From contig NZ_CP009933.1 in assembly GCF_000968375.1 (NCBI RefSeq), positions 3,658,001 through 3,722,000 on the forward strand: DNA of 64,000 bases. Direction: 5' to 3'. Made by a program: the position numbers and the translations under genes. The stretch is from Clostridium scatologenes. Its GTDB lineage: Bacteria > Bacillota > Clostridia > Clostridiales > Clostridiaceae. The notes under the pieces are model-generated. The model saw only the letters and a list, made by a program, of their open reading frames with translations, searched no databases and was not told the origin of the DNA. Positions 1 through 7,529 of this stretch are shown piece by piece (position 1 is the stretch's first letter; every line of letters begins with the position of its first letter).

Positions 1-662
1 TCCGGGTCTACTTCTTCATTGGCAAGGAGGTGATCTACAGCAGGGGTGACAATAGCTTCATAGTCATACCTAAAATATAAATTCTGCTTTTTAACAACTT
101 CACCTTGTCCAGGACCTTCTATGGCAAGACAGTTCATTCCGTGTTCAAGGGCTGTCATTGCTAATCCATAGAATTCTTCCTTTGTACCGTCAAATCCTGT
201 TAAAAGTATTAAAACTGGCTTTGGCTCATTTGTATCATTTAACTGATAATAATGGGCAGGCAGAGTTGTACCTTCATACGGTACCATAACAGACTTAATT
301 ACTGGGTTATTAAGTTCCATAACCTTTGAAAAGCATTCTGTGCTTGCGTTAAATAGCTTTTCAATTTTTTCTGAATTTGGATTTTCATGAAGGAAAAATT
401 CTGCAGTACGGTAATAGTTAGAAGCACGAAGATATGCCTTTCTAGCACTTACTAAATGACCCTCCGTGTAGGCTTGGTTACCTATACTGTGTAATCTTTC
501 GGCCGTTTTAGTCCATTCATCACACCAGCTTTCATAATCACCTTCTGTTATCCTATTGCTTGTAGAGACAACTTCTCCTATATCAGCTGCACAATAGGCT
601 GTTTCACCAAGTAATCTTAGTACTTGAAAATCAAATTGATCATCTTTAAATAATATACTCAT
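1..662 (-). CDS. alpha/beta hydrolase (FrsA/DUF1100-like), 3' part outside window
   Basis: From ATG at 662, with GGGAGG at 670-675, the frame stays open to the window edge (220 codons). Visible features are an N-terminal helical cap region, an oxyanion-type turn LLTGFDGT near residue 150 and IEGPGQGE near residue 180, as in esterases of the FrsA / pseudooxynicotine-hydrolase-like group, which are usually 350-400 residues. The nucleophile, Asp and His lie beyond the window. It follows a decayed flavin-reductase end (682-799), and its first 27 codons recur at 1491-1571, so a reductase-hydrolase pair was duplicated here. Family assignment is fairly safe; the substrate is unknown. Confidence 0.75.
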   Translation of the reverse strand, partial: MSILFKDDQFDFQVLRLLGETAYCAADIGEVVSTSNRITEGDYESWCDEWTKTAERLHSIGNQAYTEGHLVSARKAYLRASNYYRTAEFFLHENPNSEKIEKLFNASTECFSKVMELNNPVIKSVMVPYEGTTLPAHYYQLNDTNEPKPVLILLTGFDGTKEEFYGLAMTALEHGMNCLAIEGPGQGEVVKKQNLYFRYDYEAIVTPAVDHLLANEEVDP

Positions 663-681
663 AGTGTAAACCTCCCTATAA

Positions 682-799
682 TTATTTGATTTGAATAGCA
701 CAATTAAAGTCGTTAAACATTCTTTTAGCAACTAATTCTGCTCTTTTTTCAAAGTCAGGTTTTATGCTTAATTCTGCAACATAGATCCCAACAAGGATG
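682..799 (-). pseudogene. 3' fragment of a flavodoxin-like NAD(P)H reductase
   Basis: This stretch encodes KPDFEKRAELVAKRMFNDFN in the minus direction, nearly identical to the C-terminus of the intact reductase at 1602-2165. Homology stops around 799, where unrelated sequence begins. It has the same spacing to the hydrolase start (662) as the intact gene has to the hydrolase relic at 1571. I read it as the surviving end of a second reductase copy, not a functional gene. Confidence 0.75.
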
Positions 800-898
800 G
801 TGTTGACATGATGGACGCAAACATGGTTGTATATTGGCTCAATATTATTTATAATTAAAACGTAATGCAAAATTATTGATAGAAAGGAACAATACAAA

Positions 899-1417
899 AT
901 GAATAAAAAAATGGGTTTTATCCTGATATTATTCCTAATAATTACACTTCTGTGTGCTTGTTCTCCTAATAAGACAGAAAATAATCATAAGTATACATCA
1001 CAAGAACTGCAACGTCTGTGTCTCATAAAAGTCTATTCCGCAAAAGATGACACATTAATTAACACAATTGAAGATAGAGATATTTTGAGCCAATTCAACG
1101 AACTGAGTAATAAAAATTTAAACTTCACAGATAATGAAGAAAGAAAGAACGCATTAAAAGGCAGCACCCCCCTTTATGTAATTGTAGCCTACAAATCCTC
1201 GGCCGCCATTTATAATGATGGAGATTTAGAAAAATTGTATACCATTACTATTTATAAAGACATAAATACGATTAAGATGGAAATATCAAAAAACGCTATA
1301 AAATCATTTTCCGTCCCATCTGAATATCTAACTTGTTATCAGAATATGACAGATGAAAAAATGAAGTTTCTTAAGTCATTAACAAGTTTTTCGGCAGATG
1401 ATAAATCCAAACAATAG
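899..1417 (+). CDS. putative lipoprotein of unknown function
   Basis: 172 residues. The N-terminus has two Lys-rich turns, a hydrophobic stretch (residues 6-19) and a lipobox-like LCAC with the modifiable Cys near residue 21, then a polar Ser/Asn/Lys-rich linker. This predicts an exported lipid-anchored protein on the outer face of the membrane. GAAAGGA precedes the ATG. I recognise no domain in the mature part. It lies between the two copies of the duplicated reductase/hydrolase segment, on the opposite strand, so it was probably carried in with or after the duplication. Confidence 0.65.
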   Translation: MNKKMGFILILFLIITLLCACSPNKTENNHKYTSQELQRLCLIKVYSAKDDTLINTIEDRDILSQFNELSNKNLNFTDNEERKNALKGSTPLYVIVAYKSSAAIYNDGDLEKLYTITIYKDINTIKMEISKNAIKSFSVPSEYLTCYQNMTDEKMKFLKSLTSFSADDKSKQ

Positions 1418-1490
1418 TTGCATAATCAAATCAGCTAGTGCATTATTACCACTTCGGGCTAAGTTTATATACAATAAAAAACATACATAA

Positions 1491-1571
1491 ATCAGCTGCA
1501 CAATAGACTGTTTCACCAAGTAATCTTAGTACCTGAAAATCAAATTGGTCATCTTTAAATAATATACTCAT
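1491..1571 (-). pseudogene. 5' fragment of the duplicated alpha/beta hydrolase
   Basis: From ATG at 1571 the first 27 codons match the start of the hydrolase at 662 almost base for base, including MSILFKDDQFDFQVLRLLGE. Homology ends abruptly at about 1491 after the codons for Ala-Asp, and the frame runs into stop-rich sequence. It sits directly downstream of the intact reductase, which is the ancestral gene order. It is a truncated relic and has no plausible function as a protein. Confidence 0.75.
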
Positions 1572-1601
1572 ATTGTATTAACCTCTCCAAAATTATTTAC
1601 T

Positions 1602-2165
1602 CTAAATAGCACAGTTAAAGTCGTTGAACATTTTTTCGGCAACTACTTCTGCTCTTTTTTCAAAGTCAGGTTTTACGCTTGATTCCGCAACGTAGGTCCC
1701 AACAACGGTAGTTTTGAATTTATTTCCTTTATTTATATCAAAAGCACGTCTGAATATTGTTTGAATACAATCTGCATTGTTAGCTTCTTCACCTCCGCAA
1801 GTAACTAGTTCTGCTGAAAGTTTGCCTTTTAACAGATCCTTATTCATTAGACTGAAGTGTCTGTCCATAATTGGTTTAATTTGACCAGACATGCCATAGC
1901 AGAAAAGCGGTGTTGCATATATTACACCATCTGCAGCAATTAGTTTCTTAGATAACATATCCCAATCATCCTTTTGAGGACAGCCATGTTCTGAACTTTT
2001 ACGTCTGCAGGCATAACATTCTTGGCAGTTGTTAATGTTTATATCGATGGCATTAATTCTCTCAATTTCATGTCCAGCTTTTCTCATACGATCTTCGAAT
2101 AGTGACAATGTAAAAGCAGTTTTTCCGTTTTTCTTTGGACTTCCCATAATAGTTATAAATTTCAT
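1602..2165 (-). CDS. NAD(P)H-dependent flavodoxin-like oxidoreductase
   Basis: 187 residues. It has the flavodoxin-fold phosphate-binding start ITIMGSPKKNGKT (residues 4-16), a Cys cluster CQECYACRRKSSEHGCP near 47-63 typical of iron-sulfur-flavoprotein-like reductases, and a YATPLFCYG flavin-side loop near residue 84. It likely carries FMN and reduces quinones, nitro compounds or similar; the substrate is not deducible. AAGGAGAA precedes the ATG. It is divergent from the MarR gene at 2308, which probably regulates it. The gene at 9780-10348 is a paralog broken by a frameshift. Confidence 0.8.
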   Translation of the reverse strand: MKFITIMGSPKKNGKTAFTLSLFEDRMRKAGHEIERINAIDININNCQECYACRRKSSEHGCPQKDDWDMLSKKLIAADGVIYATPLFCYGMSGQIKPIMDRHFSLMNKDLLKGKLSAELVTCGGEEANNADCIQTIFRRAFDINKGNKFKTTVVGTYVAESSVKPDFEKRAEVVAEKMFNDFNCAI

Positions 2166-2263
2166 TTTTATTCTCCTTAAAAATCTTTTTTAATTTTAGT
2201 CAATGCGTTGTCTAAAATTAATATATGTCTTTAAAAATGTTTTGTCAACCCCTTGTCTATATG

Positions 2264-2272
2264 TGATATAAT
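2264..2272 (+). promoter_or_regulatory. extended -10 promoter of the MarR gene
   Basis: TGATATAAT (TGn plus TATAAT at 2267-2272) lies 36 bases before the TTG start at 2308. No good -35 box stands at 17 bases, which is usual for extended -10 promoters. This is the only strong promoter-like string in the divergent interval. Confidence 0.45.
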
Positions 2273-2307
2273 ATTTTTATTAACTATATTAATTGGGAGG
2301 ATTGAAA

Positions 2308-2820
2308 TTGGATAACAAGGATTTTAACGAACTACAGTTTATAATGGATCAGACATATGCTAGTCTCATGGCGGTTTCAAACAAACTTCAAACTGCAGGT
2401 GACAGTTACTCCGATGATCTAACAAGCAAGCAGTTTATGACACTCATAGCAATACTTCATATACCTAAAGGTGATGCTACAATCATAAATATAGCAGGTA
2501 AATTGGGCACGACTAAGCAGAATGCAGCAAGAATTATCAAAAGCCTTGAGAAAAAAAAATATATTTCAGTAATGCCATCAGAAAAGGATAAAAGAGCGGT
2601 TAATGTAGTGTTTACAGAAGCAGGCATCCGTTCTCTTTCAAAAAATGGAAAGGATGCTAAGAAAAATTTTATGGTTGATATATTTAAAGATTTTAAGAAA
2701 GAAGAATTGGAAGCACTATGGAAACTTTTAAAAAAGCTATATAGTTATGATGGTGTTCCAATGGATGGGTTTGAAGAAAGAATGAAAATCCCGAATATTT
2801 CTGATGAAGTGTTAGAATAA
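2308..2820 (+). CDS. MarR-family transcriptional regulator
   Basis: 170 residues from TTG at 2308. I chose this start because GGGAGG (2295-2300) lies 7 bases before it; an upstream TTG at 2293 lies on the ribosome site itself. A winged-helix region spans residues 45-110, with the recognition-helix stretch TIINIAGKLGTTKQNAARII and wing residues near EKDKRAVNV. The dimer helices are at both ends. It is divergent from the flavin reductase at 1602-2165, the usual arrangement for a MarR repressor of a redox enzyme. The effector is unknown. Confidence 0.8.
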   Translation: MDNKDFNELQFIMDQTYASLMAVSNKLQTAGDSYSDDLTSKQFMTLIAILHIPKGDATIINIAGKLGTTKQNAARIIKSLEKKKYISVMPSEKDKRAVNVVFTEAGIRSLSKNGKDAKKNFMVDIFKDFKKEELEALWKLLKKLYSYDGVPMDGFEERMKIPNISDEVLE

Positions 2821-2852
2821 TTGACCAACATATTAAAAAGTTCACGTCTATA

Positions 2853-2905
2853 AGCCTCACTTATTTATGATACGCTTCACCGTATCACCTCTAAATGAGG
2901 TTTTA
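2853..2905 (+). repeat. nested hairpin repeat, copy 1 (terminator-like)
   Basis: The outer arms CCTCACTTA / TAAATGAGG enclose an inner perfect stem TGATACG-CTTCAC-CGTATCA, followed by TTTTACC. It lies about 33 bases after the MarR stop, so it probably ends that transcript. A second copy with a different inner stem but the same outer arms and 3' flank (CATTTTATTCTT) is at 7001-7115. Confidence 0.55.
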
Positions 2906-2984
2906 CCATTTTATTCTTCTGTTTATTTTTTACATATAACCAATAATTAAACCACTTTTCAAGCGTTCCATTATTCCACCATTT

Positions 2985-3275
2985 AAGAATAATGTGTATT
3001 GATAACTTAGTGTACTGCACCTCAAAATTTATAGAAATTCGCCTTGCACTTTGTGAATATTATGCTTCACATACATTCTTCAAATCCTATTTTTTTGCAA
3101 GACCTATCATATGCTTATTTCCAGACCATGTTTGAGTATAAATATCATTTATCTCATTTTTCATCAAGTAGTGTATAAGTAGTTCAAGTCATGAATCAAA
3201 ATTCCATTTCTCTTCAAAAACCTTTTTTGAAAAACTGGAAAGTTTTTCGTTGAAATTTTCGAAGAAGATAGAATT
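2985..3275 (-). pseudogene. decayed GNAT-type acetyltransferase
   Basis: On the minus strand one frame reads KWNFDS, a TGA stop, then LELLIHYLMKNEINDIYTQT followed by WSGNKHMIGLAKK. After a poly-A run (plus-strand T7 at 3090-3096) the frame must shift by one to continue IGFEEC, and two more stops follow. The pattern YTQTWSGN-x-x-M-x-x-LAxKxGF-x-EC is the C-terminal half of GNAT N-acetyltransferases. With stops, a shift and no N-terminal half, this is a dead remnant. It fills most of the gap 2906-3331. Confidence 0.65.
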
Positions 3276-3331
3276 TGTGTTCTGTTATTTTTATAATATA
3301 TTAAACTTTACGTATAGGTCAAGCACATAAT

Positions 3332-4195
3332 TTACATTGTATCATCTTCAATATATCTATTAAAAAATGGCGGAACTTTATCTGGCATTTTACTTTGGTC
3401 ATATGTCTTGCTAAGTACTTTTTTTATATTATACCCTCCAGGCACAGAAAAAAATTTAAGGTGCCTATACTTAATTGCCACTTTGGGGCAAGAATAAACA
3501 CATCTCATACATCCATTGCAGGAAAGTCCAAACTTAATTTTGCCCTTTTTCTCATATATATTTTCTACTGGGCAATTCTTTATACAAAGTCCGCAGTGAA
3601 CACACTCTTTACTTATTGTCAAATCCTTTCCTGTCAAAGGAATCAACCTTGAACTTGCAAATATAGCAAATTCCATAACTGCCTTTAGTCCTATACCTAT
3701 TTTGAGTCTCCTTTCTTTTCCACTAATAATCTCCCTGCACATTATCTCTGCTTTTTTAGACGTTGCTTCATAAAGCTTTTTTACAATTTGGTCATCAAAT
3801 TTTATGATCCAATTACTTGCTATTGAAAATATTCTCTCATAAAAAACCTTGTACCCTTTCCTTGAAAGCTTCCTTATCATCGGCTTCGAACAATTATAAT
3901 TTTTAGGCACTACCCCTCCTGCTGTTCTAAAAATAAATACCTTTTTGCCTTTAGTTTTAGGAAGAACTTTAACAAAATCATTAACAATATTGGGAACTCC
4001 AAATCCAATAACCTGACTCCCAATTCCAACTAAATCGTATTTTTCAACTTCTATTTTAAGTTTTTTCTTTAGTACATCTTCAATTTTTACTACAGTTACA
4101 TCATATTCGTTATTACTTAAACCTTTTTCAATCATATTTTTAACTAGTTCTGTATTTCCTGTACCTGAAAAATAATAAATTATAACAGATTTCAT
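3332..4195 (-). CDS. EFR1-type flavodoxin-ferredoxin fusion
   Basis: 287 residues. The N-terminal flavodoxin domain opens with IIYYFSGTGNTE (FMN phosphate loop, residues 4-15). The C-terminal ferredoxin domain has two [4Fe-4S] motifs, CVHCGLCIKNCP and CNGCMRCVYSCP (about residues 198-236). This is the clostridial EFR1 architecture, a soluble electron carrier or reductase. AGGGGTGA precedes the ATG. It is the last gene of a three-gene minus operon with the MFS exporter (22-base gap) and the MBL hydrolase, probably under the divergent TetR gene at 6232. The partner reaction is unknown. Confidence 0.85.
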   Translation of the reverse strand: MKSVIIYYFSGTGNTELVKNMIEKGLSNNEYDVTVVKIEDVLKKKLKIEVEKYDLVGIGSQVIGFGVPNIVNDFVKVLPKTKGKKVFIFRTAGGVVPKNYNCSKPMIRKLSRKGYKVFYERIFSIASNWIIKFDDQIVKKLYEATSKKAEIMCREIISGKERRLKIGIGLKAVMEFAIFASSRLIPLTGKDLTISKECVHCGLCIKNCPVENIYEKKGKIKFGLSCNGCMRCVYSCPKVAIKYRHLKFFSVPGGYNIKKVLSKTYDQSKMPDKVPPFFNRYIEDDTM

Positions 4196-4217
4196 ATTAA
4201 TATCACCCCTACATTTT

Positions 4218-5390
4218 TTACTTTCTTTTAGTCGTCACTACACTTGAAACCATTATACCTGTAATACACACAATAATAAGCATTACCATGCAGTGACCTA
4301 TGCCTAGCTCCCAAAAGTGTCCAGTTACAGTTGCACCTACAAAAGAACCTAAAAACTGTGTCATATTACATATACCATTTATTGAACCTCTATATCGCTT
4401 ATCTGCAATAATATTAATTACTGAATTAATAACAACATATTGGCACATTACTCCATTAAAATATATAATAGTTCCTAATGAAACCAAGAACCAGCTGCCA
4501 CTAAACAGACATGGCACACTTATAGCAAAACATGAAAAAATAAGTATTTGTAACATTCTTTCTTTATCATTATTACAATATTTGCTTACAAGCTTTATAG
4601 TAAAAAACACAATTACTAAGGCTGGAATAAATACCTTCCATAATCCACCTTTTCCATATACCTTATCTGAAATGAGTGGCAATATATAAAACGCTGCCAT
4701 AAGCATGAAATTTGAAATAAACCCTGTTGCATACAGTCTTAAAAGTCTTATATTGAAAACAATATTTATTGGAAATTTATTTTCTTTACTTTTTATCAAA
4801 ACACCTTTTTTCCCTTCTTTTAGCACAATTAATACATAAGTAAATGAACTAAAAGAAATTATTGAACACAAAATAAATATCTGTGGAATAGTTAAGACCC
4901 TTTGCAAAAGTACTCCTCCAATTAAGGATAACGCTATAGCTATACTATTGCTTGTACTTATAATTCCCATAGACTTGTTAATTTTATTACTTTCTATTTT
5001 TTCAGTCATCCATGATAACGCAACAGAATTAATTGCGCCACTCCCCTGTAGTGCTCTAGCTGCAATAAACATTGGTATAGTTTTAACATAAAAAGCTAAA
5101 ATAAATCCCGAAAATTGAATTGCTATTCCGAACAGTATAATAGGCTTTCTTCCAAATCTGTCACTTAAAACTCCATATGGAATCTGAAAAATTGCCTGTG
5201 TTAACCCATATACCCCTAAAGCAATTCCAATCATCGTTGCAGTACCACCTATCAATTCTTTACCATATACCGATATAAAAGGTGTAATCATCATCATACC
5301 AAATTGCCTTATACCTATAATGAAGCCTATGCCAAAAATAAATCTTTTTTCATTATTAGTATATCCTTCATTAACTACATGTCTTTCCAT
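4218..5390 (-). CDS. MFS transporter, drug-efflux type
   Basis: 390 residues with about 12 hydrophobic segments. The MFS loop signature GVLSDRFGRKPII between TM2 and TM3 (near residue 73) is intact. The size and the short N-terminus fit 12-TM proton-coupled exporters. The start ATG 5390 lies inside the end of the MBL gene (16-base overlap) with AGAGGT before it, so the two are translationally coupled. A TetR neighbour with a palindromic operator in the shared upstream region suggests inducible export of a toxic compound that the MBL and EFR1 proteins may also act on. Confidence 0.8.
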   Translation of the reverse strand: MERHVVNEGYTNNEKRFIFGIGFIIGIRQFGMMMITPFISVYGKELIGGTATMIGIALGVYGLTQAIFQIPYGVLSDRFGRKPIILFGIAIQFSGFILAFYVKTIPMFIAARALQGSGAINSVALSWMTEKIESNKINKSMGIISTSNSIAIALSLIGGVLLQRVLTIPQIFILCSIISFSSFTYVLIVLKEGKKGVLIKSKENKFPINIVFNIRLLRLYATGFISNFMLMAAFYILPLISDKVYGKGGLWKVFIPALVIVFFTIKLVSKYCNNDKERMLQILIFSCFAISVPCLFSGSWFLVSLGTIIYFNGVMCQYVVINSVINIIADKRYRGSINGICNMTQFLGSFVGATVTGHFWELGIGHCMVMLIIVCITGIMVSSVVTTKRK

Positions 5391-5998
5391 TGATTACCTC
5401 TTTCTATGGGTTCACCGTGTGCTGGACATACCCAATTAAATCGAATACCACTTATACCTTTTATGGAATTCATAAGTAATGCTTCATCCCAGTTCATATT
5501 TGGATACGGTCTCAATTGTCCATTTTTATTCTTTACCAAATCCCCTGCAAATAATATATCCTTATAAAGCACACAAACATGTCCAGGGGTATGTCCTGGA
5601 GTCTTAATTATCTCTATACCATCTATCTGTTGACTTGTACTGTACGATTCTATTTTCTCTGGCTTTTTAACTCTAAAAACGAATGAGAATAACTTCTTTA
5701 TCCCTGGTCTCTCTTTATTACCCATAATATATGGAATATCTTCACTAGATGCCCATACCCTAGCTTTCGTTAATCTTTGAAGCATATATACATTCCCAAT
5801 ATGATCTAAATCATGATGGGTCAGCACTATATGCTTTATGTCTTCTAATTTTATGTTCATAGCGATAAGTTCTTTTATAATTTTTTTACCTTGCCACATC
5901 AATCCTGTATCAACAAGAATGATTTCTTCTCCTAGTATGATGTACGCATAAGCTCCCCTTGTTGATTTTAATGCATAAACATTTTCTGCTACTTTCAC
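5375..5998 (-). CDS. MBL-fold metallo-hydrolase
   Basis: 207 residues from GTG 5998, with GAGGTG 6 bases upstream. It has the metal-binding motif THHDLDHIGN (near residue 60), TPGHTPGHV (near 135), FAGDLV (near 150) and the final His in CPAHGEP near residue 194, so all usual ligands of a two-metal site are present. It is the first gene of the MBL-MFS-EFR1 operon. It probably hydrolyses a thioester, lactone or similar bond in the compound handled by the operon; specificity cannot be read. Confidence 0.8.
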   Translation of the reverse strand: MKVAENVYALKSTRGAYAYIILGEEIILVDTGLMWQGKKIIKELIAMNIKLEDIKHIVLTHHDLDHIGNVYMLQRLTKARVWASSEDIPYIMGNKERPGIKKLFSFVFRVKKPEKIESYSTSQQIDGIEIIKTPGHTPGHVCVLYKDILFAGDLVKNKNGQLRPYPNMNWDEALLMNSIKGISGIRFNWVCPAHGEPIERGNQWKDM

Positions 5999-6110
5999 TT
6001 TTTACACCTCACATATTTTTACTTTTGAAAAAACACATATTATTTAAATAATCTGTCGATTTCTTTACAAGCCAGACAAAATGTAATATACTCATATTAT
6101 ACGCACTGAC

Positions 6111-6139
6111 TACTTAAGTTACATGTTGTAACTTAAGTA
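6111..6139. promoter_or_regulatory. 13-bp inverted repeat, candidate TetR operator
   Basis: TACTTAAGTTACA, spacer TGT, TGTAACTTAAGTA: perfect 13-base arms between the MBL operon (start 5998, minus) and the TetR gene (start 6232, plus). A minus-strand -10 TATAAT lies at 6101-6096, so the palindrome covers the -35 region of the MBL-MFS-EFR1 promoter. Binding there would block that promoter. Confidence 0.65.
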
Positions 6140-6171
6140 TACAAAATGAGTACTGTGTTTGTCAAGTAAGA

Positions 6172-6198
6172 GACTAAATAGTCTAAATGACTATTTAG
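6172..6198. promoter_or_regulatory. second palindrome upstream of tetR
   Basis: GACTAAATAGTC is a small palindrome (GACTA-AA-TAGTC), and CTAAATAGTC / GACTATTTAG form a 10-base inverted repeat around TAAAT. It lies 34-60 bases before the TetR start and differs in sequence from the 6111-6139 palindrome. It could be an autoregulatory operator or a second regulator's site. Confidence 0.5.
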
Positions 6199-6231
6199 GA
6201 CAGTATAAGGAATACAAGGAGGTAAAAATTT

Positions 6232-6870
6232 TTGGATAATATATCTAGAAAAGAAAGAGAAAAACTTGCAAGAGAGAGCGATATAATAAATGCTGCAGAA
6301 AAAATAATTACTTCAATAGGATACAGTAAAGTTTCAATGGAAGAAATAGCAAAGGAAGCTCAGTTTTCTCGTAAAACTTTATATCAATACTTCACTGATA
6401 AGGAAGACTTATTTTTTTCAGTACTAATTAGGGGTTTTAGACAACTTTTACACTATTGTATGGAAGGTGCTAAAAAAGGCACTACAGGTTTTGAAAAGTT
6501 TAAAAATTTAGCGTTCGCTTATTACCGTTTCTATCAGGATTTTCCTGTTATCATAGAGTTAATGAACTATGTTGGCTATATAAAATCTAGAAATATAAAT
6601 AAGGATAAACACGAAGAATTTAATAATTTATCAAATTTAATAGCATCAGAAATTGAAAATGTTATTACCGAAGGTCAAAAGGACGATAGCATTCGTTCAG
6701 ATTTAGATTCAAGCTATTTAGCTCATTCTGGTCAAATTATGTTAACAGGATTTTTCAGCATAATCTCTAATTCCGGTAAAACATTCACTAATCACTTTTC
6801 GCTTGATCAAGATGATTTCATCAACTTTAATATAGATTTATTATGTGATGCCTTTCGTATAAAAAAATAA
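6232..6870 (+). CDS. TetR/AcrR-family regulator
   Basis: 212 residues from TTG 6232, with AGGAGG at 6217-6222 (9-base spacing). The N-terminal HTH covers roughly residues 12-58, with MEEIAKEAQFSRKTLYQYF as the DNA-reading helix pair. The C-terminal ligand domain is not specific. It is divergent from the MBL-MFS-EFR1 operon with two palindromes between. It is most likely a ligand-released repressor of that operon and of itself. Confidence 0.85.
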   Translation: MDNISRKEREKLARESDIINAAEKIITSIGYSKVSMEEIAKEAQFSRKTLYQYFTDKEDLFFSVLIRGFRQLLHYCMEGAKKGTTGFEKFKNLAFAYYRFYQDFPVIIELMNYVGYIKSRNINKDKHEEFNNLSNLIASEIENVITEGQKDDSIRSDLDSSYLAHSGQIMLTGFFSIISNSGKTFTNHFSLDQDDFINFNIDLLCDAFRIKK

Positions 6871-6873
6871 GAA

Positions 6874-6908
6874 GGAGAACCTCCGCATTTGTCTATGCTT
6901 GGTTCTCC
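6874..6908 (+). terminator. hairpin after tetR
   Basis: GGAGAACC / GGTTCTCC arms with a 19-base loop begin 4 bases after the tetR stop. No long T run follows, so it may act more as a 3' stabiliser than a strong terminator. A further 13-base inverted repeat (6937-6949 with 6965-6977, one mismatch) follows. Confidence 0.45.
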
Positions 6909-7000
6909 TCCATTACTTAATACATTTCCTTAATTGAATAAAACTTACCACAATGCAATTATACGGTAAGCTTTATTCTAACAAATTAACAATTTTAGTA

Positions 7001-7115
7001 AAAACCTCACTTACTTATGGTACGGTTCACCATAAATAATCCTAAACTTTAAACAATTTATTTATATTCTTTGTAGATATTTATGAGTTCAGCGAATTTC
7101 TAAATGAGGTTTTTC
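7001..7115 (+). repeat. nested hairpin repeat, copy 2
   Basis: The same outer arms and flanks as 2853-2905 (AACCTCACTTA ... TAAATGAGGTTTTTC, then ATTTTATTCTT). The inner stem is here TTATGGT-ACGGTTC-ACCATAA, and about 60 extra bases are inserted before the right arm. The inner stems of the two copies differ on both sides while staying paired. Confidence 0.5.
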
Positions 7116-7179
7116 ATTTTATTCTTATGTATATGTTCTACAAAATTATGGTATAATTTTAAAGTAAAAATTAGAAATT

Positions 7180-7262
7180 CCGCAGTAGATGGCTGCGGGG
7201 GTTTTGAATATTTTATCCCCCACTTGAATAAAGTGGGTGGATATTAGCAATGCTAGCGATCG
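7180..7262 (+). repeat. paired GC-rich hairpins, possible IS200/IS605-type right-end relic
   Basis: CCGCAG-TAGATGG-CTGCGG (7180-7198), followed by GGGGTTTTGAATATTTTAT and CCCACTT-GAATA-AAGTGGG (7219-7237), is unusually GC-rich for this gap. Such hairpin pairs are typical of IS200/IS605 right ends and the 3' part of TnpB-associated RNAs. No tnpA or tnpB frame remains here. The assignment rests on shape only. The rest of 7263-7382 shows nothing recognisable. Confidence 0.3.
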
Positions 7263-7382
7263 AATAAAATGTGTTTCAATAATTTATATTATTAGATTAG
7301 TTTTACAACATAATCATTTTGTATATAACTTAAAGATTAAGGTCAAATTTCTTGGTCTTGATATAGAAATTAAAAGCAAAGA

Positions 7383-7418
7383 AAAAAGTGCTCCATCCAA
7401 CAAAGATTAGCACTTTTT
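7383..7418. terminator. bidirectional-looking terminator
   Basis: AAAAAGTGCT / AGCACTTTTT arms with a 16-base loop and A/T tracts on both sides. It lies 112 bases beyond the stop of the hydrolase at 7530-8303 (minus strand) and could end that transcript. Confidence 0.5.
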
Positions 7419-7529
7419 CTTCTTAACATATTTAGTTAAAATCCAATAGCCTGTGAATATATAGCTCTATTAAATCTAATTATATCTTGGTTCACATCAC
7501 CTAGGGATATTTATAAGCGTAGCAAACTT

